From Hofstenia miamia (lineage: Eukaryota; Xenacoelomorpha; Acoela): DNA of 64,000 bases. The stretch covers positions 1,877,590 to 1,941,589 of the forward strand of contig SCFE01000070.1 of NCBI GenBank assembly GCA_004352715.1. Reading direction: 5' to 3'. The notes beneath the pieces were generated by a model, which saw nothing but the letters and a program-made list of their open reading frames with translations, was not told the DNA's origin and did no database searches. Below, piece by piece: positions 11,259 through 22,847 of the stretch. Position 1 is the first letter of the stretch; each line of letters starts with the position of its first letter. A program made the translations under genes and the position numbers.

Positions 11259-11581
11259 CACAGAAAGTTGTCTCTGTGCATAGTCATCTGAGCTCTGCTC
11301 CCACTCAGAGAGTTGTCTCTGAGTGTAGTCACAGGAAGTCTGCTCTGGAGGAGAGAGTTGTCTCCCCTCATAGTCATGGCTGCTATGGGTGTCTTCTGCT
11401 AGGCACTCTCGCTTTCAGGAATTGCCCTCATCTGATCTTCTCAGCGTCATTGATTGCCTCATTTCATCTCGTGGGTTGATTTGTCTTCATACTCAGCATC
11501 TTGCTGGAGGTTGGTTCTCTGTTCATTTCATAGTTACTAAACAAAGATATGAGATTAAGGTCCCATTCCTTAGTATCTAAA
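11259..11581 (+). repeat. Three 45-bp hairpin units followed by unassigned sequence
   Basis: Three tandem units with GTTG cores at 11267, 11312 and 11357, exactly 45 bases apart. Around each GTTG the flanks form an inverted repeat, for example ACTCAGAGA-GTTG-TCTCTGAGT in unit 2. The arms differ between units but remain largely self-complementary. In frame this gives a 15-residue repeat with a VVS core. Sequence from 11376 to 11581 is not recognised. A second copy is at 20202-20524. Confidence 0.6.
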
Positions 11582-12811
11582 TGCTGATTATGAACAAATC
11601 TTAACAATTGAGCCACACCTGGAAGAATTTGCAGAAAAACCAGCAATAGTTGATAGAATTGTTGAGCCCAACAGCAACAATGATATCTTAGGTCTCATGA
11701 AATGGTGCCTCACCAAAATGCTAACTAAGGAAGAACTGGTCCTTCTACTATCACCAGGGCGACAACTGGCCTTGGACATAGAACGTACCACAGCCTGCCT
11801 TCACCTTTCTACTGCTCAAATTGAAAATCTACAGAGCTGAGGACTCCACAGCACTTTTGGGACTCTATCAAGGATGCCAAAATAAACTACCCTGTCACAA
11901 TCAGATCAGCCTCCCTTTGGAGCATGTCCAGCTTTGCCCAGTTGGAAAACAACATCAAGAAAAATAACCTTCTCTGCATACCACTGCCTTGCTTAATGAC
12001 ACCACTGATTCTACCATCATGGAGAGTATGCCATGGAAAGAAGAAAGTTTCTGCCCATCTCAGTGACCATCTTAATTACGTCTCAACTGCATCTGAAGTC
12101 AACTGAGCCATGCAAACAAAGTAGTACAAAGAAGCCCATGATGCATTGATGGAAGGCTGTAACTCTGAGTGCATGTATATCAATGGGAAGCTGACTATCA
12201 AAGATATCTTTCAGAAGGGCCAGCCTATCTCTACCCAGTTAGAAAAAATCCACCAAAACATTAACTCACTTGACCCTTGTGTCGTCATTTTATTCCAAGC
12301 CAGAGGTGACCTGATGTGGGCCAATAAAGCAGAGATAATAACCTGATACTACGATGTCACCAAGCATATTGAGATCATTACCATGTTGTGCACCAGCATT
12401 ACAGACCCCAAAGAGATGATGCGTATGGGATCTCTCAGAGAAGTCTTCCTTCACTTTTATCCTGATACCAAAATTAGCGTGGATGATGCGCATACCTAGG
12501 ACACTGACGGCTTGATGATGCTTCTTATCACCCTCAAGGGCCTCTGCCTGTATGAGCGTATTTATTACACTTTCACCTGGAGGTTGAACATACTAAAATG
12601 AAATTGTCCTATCAGTTTGAGGCTACCAGAGCTCAAGTATTTCCGATTACACAGTGAAACCATCACTCAATGGGAGGCATTAATGCAGGTCACTAGGCGG
12701 CCTTGCTATGCAGAAGTCTCATCTTGGGACAATGTATTGGCCAAAGAAATGATTGAAGAAGCCCAAAAGTTGTTGTGTGGTCCTACAGTCCAACTGTTAC
12801 CACAGCCTTAA
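11582..12811 (+). pseudogene. ORF3 relic, C-terminal part, family B
   Basis: Sense-strand remnant of the C-terminal 40% of ORF3. Matching blocks in order: LMKWCLTKMLTKEELVLL, SPGRQLALDIERTTA, INYPVTI, NLLCIPLP, INGKLTIKDIF, ILFQARGDLMWANK, YYDVTKHIEIITML, FLHFYPDT, LITLKGLCLYERIYYTFT and LLCGPTVQLLPQP. There are several stops (for example 11838, 12104, 12344) and a deletion near 12420. It ends 15 bases before the family B LTR, as in the young element. It could be the 3' half of copy B1, whose 5' half ends at 5101, but about 180 codons are missing between them. Confidence 0.85.
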
Positions 12812-12826
12812 CCATGCAATGGGGGG
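12812..12826 (+). promoter_or_regulatory. Polypurine tract, family B
   Basis: ATGCAATGGGGGG lies directly before the LTR start TGTAGAGTCACTCAGG. A purine run abutting the 3' LTR is the usual plus-strand primer. The same tract (GCAATGGGGGG) is at 27340-27351, and AAGAGGGGGCG precedes the young element's LTR. Confidence 0.75.
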
Positions 12827-13550
12827 TGTAGAGTCACTCAGGGCCTTTGTTTTATTTTTATTCAATTTTAGGCACTCTACAATTGATTTAGTGCTATTTA
12901 GTTTAGTGATTTTATTAATTTGCGATCTTTTCAAACTTAAGATTTGAATTTAGTAATTGTCCCCTCAAGCTTTATATTACATGTAATTGCTCAGTTAATT
13001 TGTGAGGGAAACAACTTAACTTTTGTAAAACGGTAAATATTTACCTTTTCTTGTAATAAATAGGGAACACAATGTAATCAAACATCAAATAAATTTCGTT
13101 CTCACTGGATAACATTTGCACTTTATTATTTTTATCATTACTAACCCTTTTTAGCTTTGGTATGAATTTTATAAAAATGAAATTGTAAGATCCGGCAATA
13201 ATGTGGGAGGAACTCTGCTGTGTCTGGGGCGATAACTTGCTCCATGACAGATGTGAGCCCATATTTTGGTTGCTTTAGGCTACATATAGGCATAGGCAAT
13301 AAAAGAACTACTACATCTATTGATCATACATGCACAAACTATCACACAATCCGAATATACTATGCTGTTGGCATACATGAATACATGGTAACTACACATT
13401 ATTTAATATCTTTATTACATGAGCTGAGAAGATAAACAGTGAGATAAATTGTTTTTGTTGAGCTAGAAATTACAACTTGAGACACATGATTAGCACCTTG
13501 GATTGTAAGGATGGATTCTAAAGACTTGGCTTTGGTGAGATGCTGTGGGA
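12827..13550 (+). repeat. Family B 3' LTR, old copy
   Basis: Starts TGTAGAGTCACTCAGGG. Its body parallels 27354-28160, for example the block GAGATAAATTG...GAGCTAGAAATTA...GAGACACA near 13440-13490. Part of it (AAGATCCGGCAATAATG...GGGGCGATAA near 13190) matches the young element's LTR on the minus strand near 43760. The right edge is not clear because family A LTR sequence takes over at about 13560. Confidence 0.7.
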
Positions 13551-13559
13551 ATTGGTTGC

Positions 13560-14301
13560 TACTTTAATTGTCTTGGAATTAGCTATTACTGAAATATATT
13601 GGCTTTAATAATCAGATTAATATCTGGCAGCTTCCTAACCTACATTTACTAATTAGTACATGCTTGGTCACTCTATCAATCATGTTATAGTCAATAATTT
13701 GGTTCTAAAATGGTATAGATATAATTCCTAGTTTTCAGTCATCCAACCATATTTCAAATCTATTATTTTAAATACATGTACTAAATGATCAGTAGTCAAC
13801 TAAACAAGAGAAAACCCCTATACCTAACATAAGTGCACTTTTATGATCTGGCACAAAGACCCTAGAATCAATCTCATGATGGATCCAGACCACTACTAAA
13901 CACAACTTGTTTAGCTTGACATTGTATTAAATAATCAAACCATACCAATAGAAAAGTGTAAGAATTCTGAATATAATTCTTTATCAATTGCTTCCAGTGT
14001 TTCAAATCTATTTATAGTAATTTTGGAAAAGTACCTGTTGATTTCAAATTTAAACTCTTCATCTGCCAATATGGTGGTGAAAAATAATGGAAGTGATTTC
14101 GCCCCTTCAGTTTTGCCAAAAGTATTATTATTGACAGATACTAATCTCTCATAGTTGACACTTATTTTTGCTTGTTTGCATAATACAAATTAATCTAAAC
14201 TTATTGTATAATTTTACAATATTTCTAATCATAATTCTTCTTTGATCTTATTCTCTTGATGATTTGATGTTAGCAGGTTAATTGATTTGGATGATGCTAG
14301 A
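13560..14301 (-). repeat. Family A 3' LTR, left part missing
   Basis: Antisense LTR resembling 25660-26382. It ends GATGCTAGA and is followed by TGCCCTCCTCAGC, the antisense element 3' end. Roughly the first 430 bases of the LTR are absent, so the left boundary was lost by deletion or rearrangement against the neighbouring family B LTR. Confidence 0.75.
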
Positions 14302-16718
14302 TGCCCTCCTCAGCTTGTGTTATTTTTAGCACAGCTTGCTCTCCATGTACTAGAGTGTCAACTTTTTGAACTATTGATTCCACCTCTTGGTCTTCCCATT
14401 TGGTTTTTTCAAATTCAGATTGTTTTGTCATTTTCAGGAATGCCTCTCTTTCAGTAGTTACCATGTTAGTGTATTTTAAGAATTTTGCCTCTCAGATGTT
14501 TTCAGTGGTGTGCAAATTAGAATCTTCATCTAAATTTGTTGTTCTATGTGTTTGTATTGGCCTGCTGTTGTCAGTGCCATTGCTAGGCCTATTGTGGTGG
14601 GGTAATTCATTTTTCCTTCTGAGATTGTGCTCCAGAATGCTTTTGTGAGTCCTTTTCTGCTCAATTTTAGTCATATTTCTTCCTTGATGTTTATTCTTGA
14701 AGTTATACATTCAATGTCCACTGCCAATTGGTTATATGGCCTAAGCAGTTCTTCTAATTCCATTCTTGTGAATGCCTCTATAAACATTAGCTTCATTGTT
14801 GCCACTGTCTGTTGTTCTTTAATGTTTTGGAAATTCCTTTCCTTGAATTCTCTGGATTCTCTTGTTCCTTTAACTTTGACTAAGAATCATTCATCATCTG
14901 TATCTATCCACTGAACTGTTCCTGCTGGGCTCACTTCTCCCCACTTTTCAATGTTTATTCTATTTATTGTCTGCTGTGTTTTGGGGATAATAATAACTGA
15001 GAGGATGTTAGTAGCTCCTCTTCCTCCATCATTTCCCTCTGCATCTTCATTATCATTTTGCAGACTTCTTCTGGTTCAGTTATCCTGCCTTTTTTCATCA
15101 TTTCCACACTCCTGATTATCTTGATAAATGTGCATCACAGACTGTCTCACTCATATCTTTCCATTTCCTTTTCAATTATTTTCTGCACATTCTTTAGTAC
15201 TGCTGCTTTTCTCATTTCCTCAGTGCTCACCAGTTTTTGTTTTATGATTTTTCTTGTCATAATCCACAGTTGGTTCTCCATTTGTCTCAGCTGTGTTTCA
15301 GATATTGCTCCCCACATGTGCTTCCTCATTGGCTCCTTGAATATCTTTATTTCATTCAGGCATATCCCTGTCTTGTTTGCCATATCCACTATCAACATTT
15401 TCCCCATCAGGTTCTTATTCATTATTATGTGGCTAATTATTTTTTTCCATTGTTTGCATTGGCTTTTCTGCTTTGTTGGGTGGCACCAATCTCTCAATAT
15501 GGCCCTTTAGAAGCCAGTTCTTTGTTTTTGTATTAAACATGGCTAGAACATTTCAAATCTATTTGATTTTGTCAATTTGTGTCTAACATGTTTTATCACT
15601 TTATCTTCAGTTGTTAGTATCATTAGTATCCTTGCTGTCATCCTTCATCAAATTTCTGGCACATTTTTCTCTTTGAATACTAGTTGTCAGAAATCATTTT
15701 TTGTGTTTAGTTCATATGCCTGATTCACTTCTGTGAGTGCTAGTTCTACTGATTTGTGAAATTTCCTCAACAGCACTTCAATCCTTATCTCCAGCCAACT
15801 CTCCTCCCTTTTCTGTTGTTTTTGCAGATCTTCTGGATCTGCTGGAGGTGTTCCTGCCTATGTGTTAGGCTGCATTTGATGAATAGTGTGTTGGCCTTTT
15901 CCACACTGTCCTTGTCCATCATCAATTTTATTGTTTTTGTTTGTTTATGTAAATAGATTGCAATGCATGGATCTATCATTATCCTGTAAATTTGAGCTGA
16001 GTAATCTATCTGTAGATCAAATCTGATCAGTTATGAGGTGGTTGTATTTGTTGGTGATTTTTTCCCAAAGAAATATGTTTTCTGTTCACATGCATGCATC
16101 CAGTAGATGTTTTGGAATATTATTGCTTGTTGATCTTGTGATTATTACCACTCTTACTTTTTGTACTTTTGCCATTCTCAGCATTTGATCTATGTTTTTC
16201 TCCAAATTCTTATTGTATTATTTCTCTTTCAAGACATATATGATTGCCAAGTTGTCTTGATCCATGTTTACTTCCAGAAACTCTGGTATCTGATCCTTGT
16301 AGGCCATTATAGCTTGTGTTGTTTCCAGTGTAAAATCTTCATTAAATCTAATATGTACCATACTTCACATGTAGGGTCTTTCCAGTGTTTCATTCATGTC
16401 TTGCAGATAACTTATTATCACATTTACCTTTGGCCTGTTATTTGCATCTAGTACTAGTGGTAAATTTCTTCCTTATGTTTTCATGACTTTTCTAATGTGT
16501 GATTTTGTTTCTGGTGATAATTTTTCAAAAGCATTATAACGCATCTTTGTGGTTCCAATAAAATATGGGAGTAACATTTCTCCATCAATCTTAGACATCT
16601 GTTTTTCTCTCTCCTTATATTGTACAGTTCTCTCTGAGGTAGTGTCTGAGGAGGCATGTAGCTGTGTCATCTGTAATGGTAATCTGCTGGTACTTTGTTC
16701 ACAGTCCATGGGATGCAA
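14302..16718 (-). pseudogene. ORF3 of family A, decayed
   Basis: Antisense, about 2.4 kb, in the same place as family B ORF3 (between pol and 3' LTR). The N-terminus at 16718 has MSKIDGEMLLPYFIGTTK against MSRVGDETLHPYFIATRK in the young copy. Further matches are RPKVNVIISY near 16430 (RPKVNTIIAY), a strong block at 15150-15500 (GKMLIVDM...GICLNEIKIF...MRKHMWGA against GKMSIMLI...GICSSDLNIF...MKKYMWGA) and EEEELLTSSQ near 15040. The last 700 bases are Lys- and Gln-rich with many stops and weaker similarity. This shows ORF3 is shared by two diverged LTR families. Confidence 0.75.
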
Positions 16719-17141
16719 ATCTGTGCTATTAGTTTCTACTGATTCACCATTGAATCAGTTTACAGTTACTCCTATTGGCACTTGACAAGTTGGGGTTCAT
16801 GTGTGGATAGTGTCAGACTTGAATCACTTTCACATCTCCATGGTTCTTCCACCACGTAGACCTTCCTCTGGAACTCAAACTGTCTCACTCCCCTTGAATC
16901 AGTGACGTGGACTCTCACAAAGAAACTTGTGCTGCTGTGCACCATTTTTCTGTGTGCCCTTGAAACAGCTGTGCAGATCCCTGGTGGGAGAGACTCTTTG
17001 TCCATTGGTCTCCCTGCCCTTGAATCAGCCATGGGGACTGCTAGGACGCCTTCTCACTCTACATAGTCTAGTCATCTGCTCTTTGTTCTCATCCCTTCTG
17101 CCCTGGATTCAACATCTGGTTTGAGAACTTCTGTGTGCTCT
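16719..17141 (-). other. Family A linker between integrase and ORF3, with degenerate tandem repeats
   Basis: Contains a recurring plus-strand word TTGAATCA or a close variant at about 16749, 16819, 16894, 16960 and 17020, spaced 60-75 bases. On the minus strand these read as ADSRAGR, AVSRAHR and TDSRGVR units in one open stretch (16772-17032). The element is interrupted at 17141 by a solo LTR. Confidence 0.55.
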
Positions 17142-18237
17142 TGTAGCATCATCCAAAATAATCAGAAAAAAGCTGCAAATGTCGCAGAAGACAGTAAGAT
17201 TGAAAAGGAGTTGATTAAAAAATATTATAATCAGATCAGTTGCTATTATTTCAGATTAATTTGTAAAATGCAACCAAGAATAAAATATGTGTCAAAAAAG
17301 AGATATTTGTAACTGTCTATAAAAATACTTTTGACAAAACAACACTTACATTACTTTATAGCTGCCATATTGGCAGAAGTTTAAATTTGAATCAAAAGGT
17401 ACTTCTTTTGAATTACTATAAATACATTGAAACTTATTGTAAGAATTTGATAAAGAATCTTACTTAGAATTCTTATTTTTCATCTTATTAACAGTTTGAT
17501 TATTTAATACAATGTCAAGCTAATCAAGTGGTGTTTAGCAGTGGTCTGGATACATCACAGGGAATGAAAGTGCAATTATGTTAAGTGTAGTGCTTTTCTC
17601 TTGATTAGCTGACTAGCATTTCCTTTCTACATGTATTATATAACTAACTGTCAATAAATGGTTGGATAACCAAACCCTAGGAATTATCTTAATATTATTT
17701 TAGATCTAAATTTATGACCTATAATAAACTGATATAATGACTGTACATGTAGTAAGTATAAATGTAGGTTAGGAAGTTGTTAAAATAGAGTTTATTTTGA
17801 TAAGCCAATATATTTTGGTAATGGCTACATGTAGTATTTAATGAACAACTAGTAACAATTCAGGTTGCAAATAGATATAAAACTTTCACACAATAGAGTG
17901 TAAGTTGAGTTGTGTCATGTCTTGAGTAAGCACTGAGCTAATGTAGGGTACACATAAGCTATCTTGATTGAGCTGAGAAGTGACACTCAAGCATTGGATG
18001 GAATGGTGAAATTGGATGTAGAGATCTGCTTCAGGCAGATGCCCCCTAGAAGATCATTATGGAGGTTACTGCATGGCTTTGTCACCTAAACAGTGAACAG
18101 TTAATTGAGGTTACATAAGATAACAGAAGAAACTAGTCAAGCAGTAACTACAAGTAAATCCTTACCTGCAATAACACAGCTAAGGTTATGAAGTAACAGT
18201 AGATAAAAAGTGATAATGCCTGGTAGAGGATATTACA
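17142..18237 (+). repeat. Solo family A LTR, 1096 bp, with CTCT target duplication
   Basis: Begins TGTAGCATCATCC and ends GGTAGAGGATATTACA. It is in the opposite orientation to the element it sits in. The 4 bases before it (17138-17141) and after it (18238-18241) are both CTCT. Removing the LTR plus one CTCT rejoins the linker before ORF3 with the C-terminal tail of pol. This defines the LTR length and TSD size for the family. Confidence 0.88.
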
Positions 18238-19619
18238 CTCTTCTTCTCCTGTTCATGGTTGAGAGCTCCTCTGGTTGTTGATTCCTTTGCACTCTTCTTC
18301 ATTGGTGGGTGCATCATTTCCTTCTAGACTCCTAAATTCAGTTAGTAAATTTAAATCCCATATTTCAGGGTCATATATAGGTTTATTTCTTGCTGTCCTT
18401 TGGCACAGCACTCTCTTTCTTGTGTTTTCATCTCTGGCATCTGCTGTGACTTCCTTATCAAATCCCCCTTCAATCAAACTATCTAAATCATACATATCAT
18501 ATATAATTTTGTTGCCATTAATTCAACATATTCTGAATTGAGCATTCTTGTCTATCTTTGTCTCTTCAATATCAGCAGTTGCTCTCTTCAAGTTTTGAAA
18601 ATGTAACAGTCTATCATTGTCTAACATGTATTCATTATTTGGTAATATCTGTGTTATTGTGTGAGGGTCAGACCATACTGTTTTTAGTTTCCAGACTTGG
18701 TTTGTGTCTGTGAGTTTCATTGGTGTAAATGTATATACCTTATCTCCTACATTGTGTGCATGTCCATAAATTCTTTTATTATAATTGCATTGTTGTCTAA
18801 CAGCTAATTTCTTTATATTATGACACATCATTTCATGTATCAATGTAATCTGCTCCCTTAGTTGATTTACATATTTGTTGTTTAAACTTTTGCTGTAATT
18901 GGTATACTGCATTGACAACAGTGTTGTTGCCTCTCTTCTGAACATTGCTTTAAATGGTGTCACTCCTGTAGTTGCATGCACCAATGTGTTATAATAGTAT
19001 TCAACCATCTTGATTACTTCTCTCCATTTGTTACCACCTATTCTTGATGTTGCTACCCTAATTAATTTAATCAGTGTTTATTTGAGTCACTCTACTGCTC
19101 CATTGGCTTGTGGGTGGTAGGCTGTTGTCCATTTGATTGCTATTTCCAGGAGTTTTGCCATTTCCTGAAAAAGTCTGCTCTTAAATTGAGGGCCCTTATC
19201 TGTTATTATTGTTTCCATTGGCCTGAGGTGTAGAATCCATTCCTTCAATACTAATTCTGCTGTGGTTTCTGCTGTCATATTCCTCATTTGGATCATTCTT
19301 GCGTATTTTGTCAAATTGTCTACCATTACTAGTAGATATTGTTATGAATCTTGTGTTGAAGGTTTTTTCCATTTGTGTAATTCCCAAGTTGCCCTTCTCA
19401 TGTATTTTTCTTATCACTTCCCATGTACTCATGTCAGGTGTAACTGTTCTATTATTGCTAGCTTCTACATACATTAATCAATTTCTATTTATCTTCCACT
19501 TGTACCACTTGTAGTATCCTGCTGTTAATTTTGATAGTGTTGTTCAGGGTTCTCTTATCTTTTTGATAATTTCACTGAGGATTATATTGTCTCTCTGTTT
19601 TTCCACTATTTCCTGTTCA
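18238..19619 (-). pseudogene. Family A integrase and pol tail, decayed
   Basis: Minus strand, from high to low coordinate: HHCC region (IRKIHEKGNLGITQMEKTFNTRF near 19410, in pieces; His-His changed to His-Asn), core with IITDKGPQFKSRLF near 19190 and AYHPQANGAVE at about 19090 (Asp and Glu kept), and C-terminal region 19008-18523 (YNTLVHATTGVTPFKAMF, QCNYNKRIYGHAHNVGDKVY). An acidic tail (18495-18253) matches the region 3204-3390 of copy B1. Frameshifts occur near 19320 and at 19080. The insertion at 19620 separates it from the rest of pol. Confidence 0.85.
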
Positions 19620-20869
19620 TGTAACATCCTCCACCTGGCCTATTTGCACCATGCATTATTGTTAATAACTACCATGCAGTAAATTGTGGGTGAGGAGTTA
19701 CTATATTAATGAATTGCCAATCTTTTCCCCTCTACTTAACTAGCTAGGTTAATTGAGTACTAATCATCACTATTTAGGTGACGAAGCTGTGTGACGTTTC
19801 CTCTTTAAGTCATCTGTGGGGTACTGCCTGAAGCTGATCTCCACATCACAGTTCCTCTCCTTCATGAACAATTGACCAAATCCACTGCACCATCTCAGCT
19901 CAATGAGGACTAATTATGTGTACCTTACTTTAGCTCAGTGTGTGTACTCATTTCAAGTTGTAACTGACTCAAACTCAATTTTGTAAAGTGTTTGTTAGAT
20001 TGAATAAGTAAAGCAACTTGGCGTTGCCACTAACTGCAGTTATTTAATATTAAAGTAGACATTACCATAAAATTACTGGCTTTAGAAATTTAATTAATAA
20101 ATTGCAGTTTCCTACACCTATATTTATATTTTAGTAATAGTAGGAGACTTGACTATAATTGACCAAATAAATGACTTTACATGTATTGTTATTAAATGTA
20201 GCACAGAAAGTTGTCTCTGTGCATAGTCATCTGAGCTCTGCTCCCACTCAGAGAGTTGTCTCTGAGTGTAGTCACAGGAAGTCTGCTCTGGAGGAGAGAG
20301 TTGTCTCCCCTCATAGTCATGGCTGCTATGGGTGTCTTCTGCTAGGCACTCTCGCTTTCAGGAATTGCCCTCATCTGATCTTCTCAGCGTCATTGATTGC
20401 CTCATTTCATCTCGTGGGTTGATTTGTCTTCATACTCAGCATCTTGCTGGAGGTTGGTTCTCTGTTCATTTCATAGTTACTAAACAAAGATATGAGATTA
20501 AGGTCCCATTCCTTAGTATCTAAATGCTGATTATGAACAAATCTTAACAATTGAGCCACACCTGGAAGAATTTGCAGAAAAACCAGCAATAGTTGATAGA
20601 ATTGTTGAGCCCAACAGCAACAATGATATCTTAGGTCTCATGAAATGGTGCCTCACCAAAATGCTAACTNTTACAATTTGTCAAATAGTACTTAATCAGC
20701 TACAGTGTTTTTCTCAAAATGCACAATATTGTAACTTGGTTGCATCTTACAAAATGAATAAGATAATTAACTAAATTTTACAATCATATTTCTGATTATA
20801 TTTAATCACTGTAATCATTTGACGTTAATCTTTTGTTTGCAGCTTATTCCTTTTTTGGGTGATGCTACA
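19620..20869 (-). repeat. Family A LTR insertion in pol, with TTCA target duplication and a chimeric interior
   Basis: Starts TGTAACATCC and ends GATGCTACA, flanked by TTCA at 19616-19619 and 20870-20873. Deleting it with one TTCA restores the pol reading ISEQEIVEK..., matching ISEEEIVR in the young element. The interior is not a plain LTR: 19620-20669 repeats 10677-11726 (including the inverted piece, the hairpin block and 140 bases of ORF3), then an n at 20670, then the LTR tail. The interior is probably an assembly mix-up. Confidence 0.8.
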
Positions 20870-22690
20870 TTCAGATATTTCCTCCCTCATCAATATTGGT
20901 AGGATGGCTTGGCCTTTTTTGTCCACATTTATTTCTGGCAGTCCCTTGTATTCAGTATGTGGCAAAAATTGAAACTGTTTTTTCTCTTCATCCAGTTTTG
21001 CTGCATCCCTCTGATACTCAGGAAAGGATGTCCAGTAATCTGCATTGTTGTGTAGAGTGCCTTTCCTGTGTTCAATTGAGAATGTAAATTCATTTAAATA
21101 TTCAATCCATCATTACAGTATTCCAGACTTGTCTCCAGAAAATTTTTTAGCCATGCCAGTCCACTGTTGTCTGTGAACACTCTCTGCTGATTAGGAAATG
21201 TCTGAATTTCTTAATGCTCTCAATCAATGCCAGCATCTCCACTTTAGTTGATCCATAGTTTTCCTTGCTTACTCTTAATTTGTGACTAAAGAATTGCATA
21301 GGCCCTCCTTTTTGTTTTTTATTTGTCCTAATGTGGCTCTGATCACCACCTTACTTGCATTGCAATCCAGTATAAACTGTTCATTATAATCCAGTGTGTT
21401 GAGAGATGGTAGCTTAGCCAATTCTTCCTTGATGTTATCCAGCTCCTCCTGCTCCTGTCAGGTCCATACAAATGGCACTGATTTTCTCATTAGTCTAGTA
21501 ATCTTTGCTGTTTTGCTGGCTATATCTGGGATGAAGGTGCTGTAATAATTGAAGAATCCCATTATTCTTTGTATATCTTTGTGTTGTTGGGTTTTTCTAT
21601 TTCCAGGATCATCTCTCTAGTGATATCTTTCATACATATCCTACCTTTCTCAATTGTTCTTCCCAAGAATACTATCTTTTCTTTTAGAATATCACATTTG
21701 TTCCCATTAATGCAAAGTCATGTGTTCTCTAGTATTGTTAGAGTTCCCTCTAGTTTTTCTAGATGTTCTTGGATTGTGTCACTTGTTACAATAATATCAT
21801 CTATATAGGTGTGAACTCCTTCTTCCATTCTATCTGTCTTATTTTTTACCACTTTTGTGATGTATCTTTGAAAGGTTGCTGGTGTGTCGCATAGTCAAAA
21901 TGCCATATATATCCATTCATATAAACTTTATGGTGTTATAACTGCTGCTTTTTCAATGTCATTTTCTTCTATTTTCAACTGCCAGTAGGTTTTGCATAAG
22001 TCTAGCTTTGTGAAATATTTATGCTTGCTTGCTTCATAGAGCATGTCCTCTCTCCATGGTAGGGGGTATGAATATTTCTTTGTTACTTTGTTCAATTTTC
22101 AAAAGTCTATGCATATGCGATATTTTTCCCCTTCCTTGACAAATACAGTTGGCACTGCATATGGGCTTTCCCTTGTGCAGATGATCTTGTTGTCAATTAA
22201 TTCCTCTAGTATATGGTTGTATTCATCTCTCATCTGTTCTGGTACTCTTCTGACTGGCAGCTTGATGGGCTTGTCTGTTGTTGTGACTATTCTGTGTTTT
22301 TTGCCCACTGCTTGCCCAACACTTATCTCTCCATAATTGAATATACATTTGTGTTTTTATAGCAATTTCCTTAGTTCCATGATTTCCTGTTCCTCCAAAT
22401 GTGGGTAGTCTTCATTCTTTATCTTGGGTGTTCTGCATACATATTCTTCTTCTGCTTTTGTAACTATGCTCTTGAGTCAGCCTTTGGGAGTATTTGCAAC
22501 TTAGATGGTGTTCATCCACTCACCCTTAAACCAGCCATGTGGAGTACATTCTGTTTTCATTTGTGTGTCCTTGAATAGACTGTGCAAATTACTCACTCCA
22601 TCATTGTCTCCTATTGCCTTCCAAATAAGTCTAATGTTAGATTTGATGTATTTTCCATATATCCTTACTTGAGATTCTTTAGATTAACAT
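20870..22690 (-). pseudogene. Family A RT and RNase H, decayed
   Basis: Minus-strand pol. The RT N-terminus lies at 22308-22099 (KLPVRRVPEQMRDEY, SPYAVPTVFVKEG, RICIDF). Finger and palm segments follow through frameshifts. The catalytic YIDD is preserved at 21796-21807. RNase H follows at about 21480-20880 (QFFSHKLRVSKENYGSTK with His where the young element has TGA). Stops and frame changes make it non-functional. Upstream (22450-22690) is the linker to protease. Confidence 0.85.
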
Positions 22691-22847
22691 TTTGATTCGT
22701 CATGTTGATTATTGGTATTCTACCTATTCCATTCTTGACTGTACACATGATGGATAGCATTGATACTCTCTTGGTATTGATGCCTTTATTATTATATAGC
22801 ATTATGTCAGCTGTTATTGCATCTTCTGTTTCTAGTGTGAGCATCTT

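Noticed and set aside
11259-11385. The 45-bp units as a CRISPR array
   Set aside because: Only three units, variable arms, no constant repeat with unique spacers, and a eukaryotic transposon context.
11228-11479. 83-codon frame with VVS repeats as a host gene
   Set aside because: It spans the end of an inverted LTR piece and repeated hairpin units and occurs twice in an assembly-suspect block. No homology recognised; the repeat itself is kept as a feature.
15058-15510. Plus-strand 150-codon Phe/Ile/Leu-rich frame
   Set aside because: Antisense of the conserved ORF3 block ending in KHMWGA; a shadow frame.
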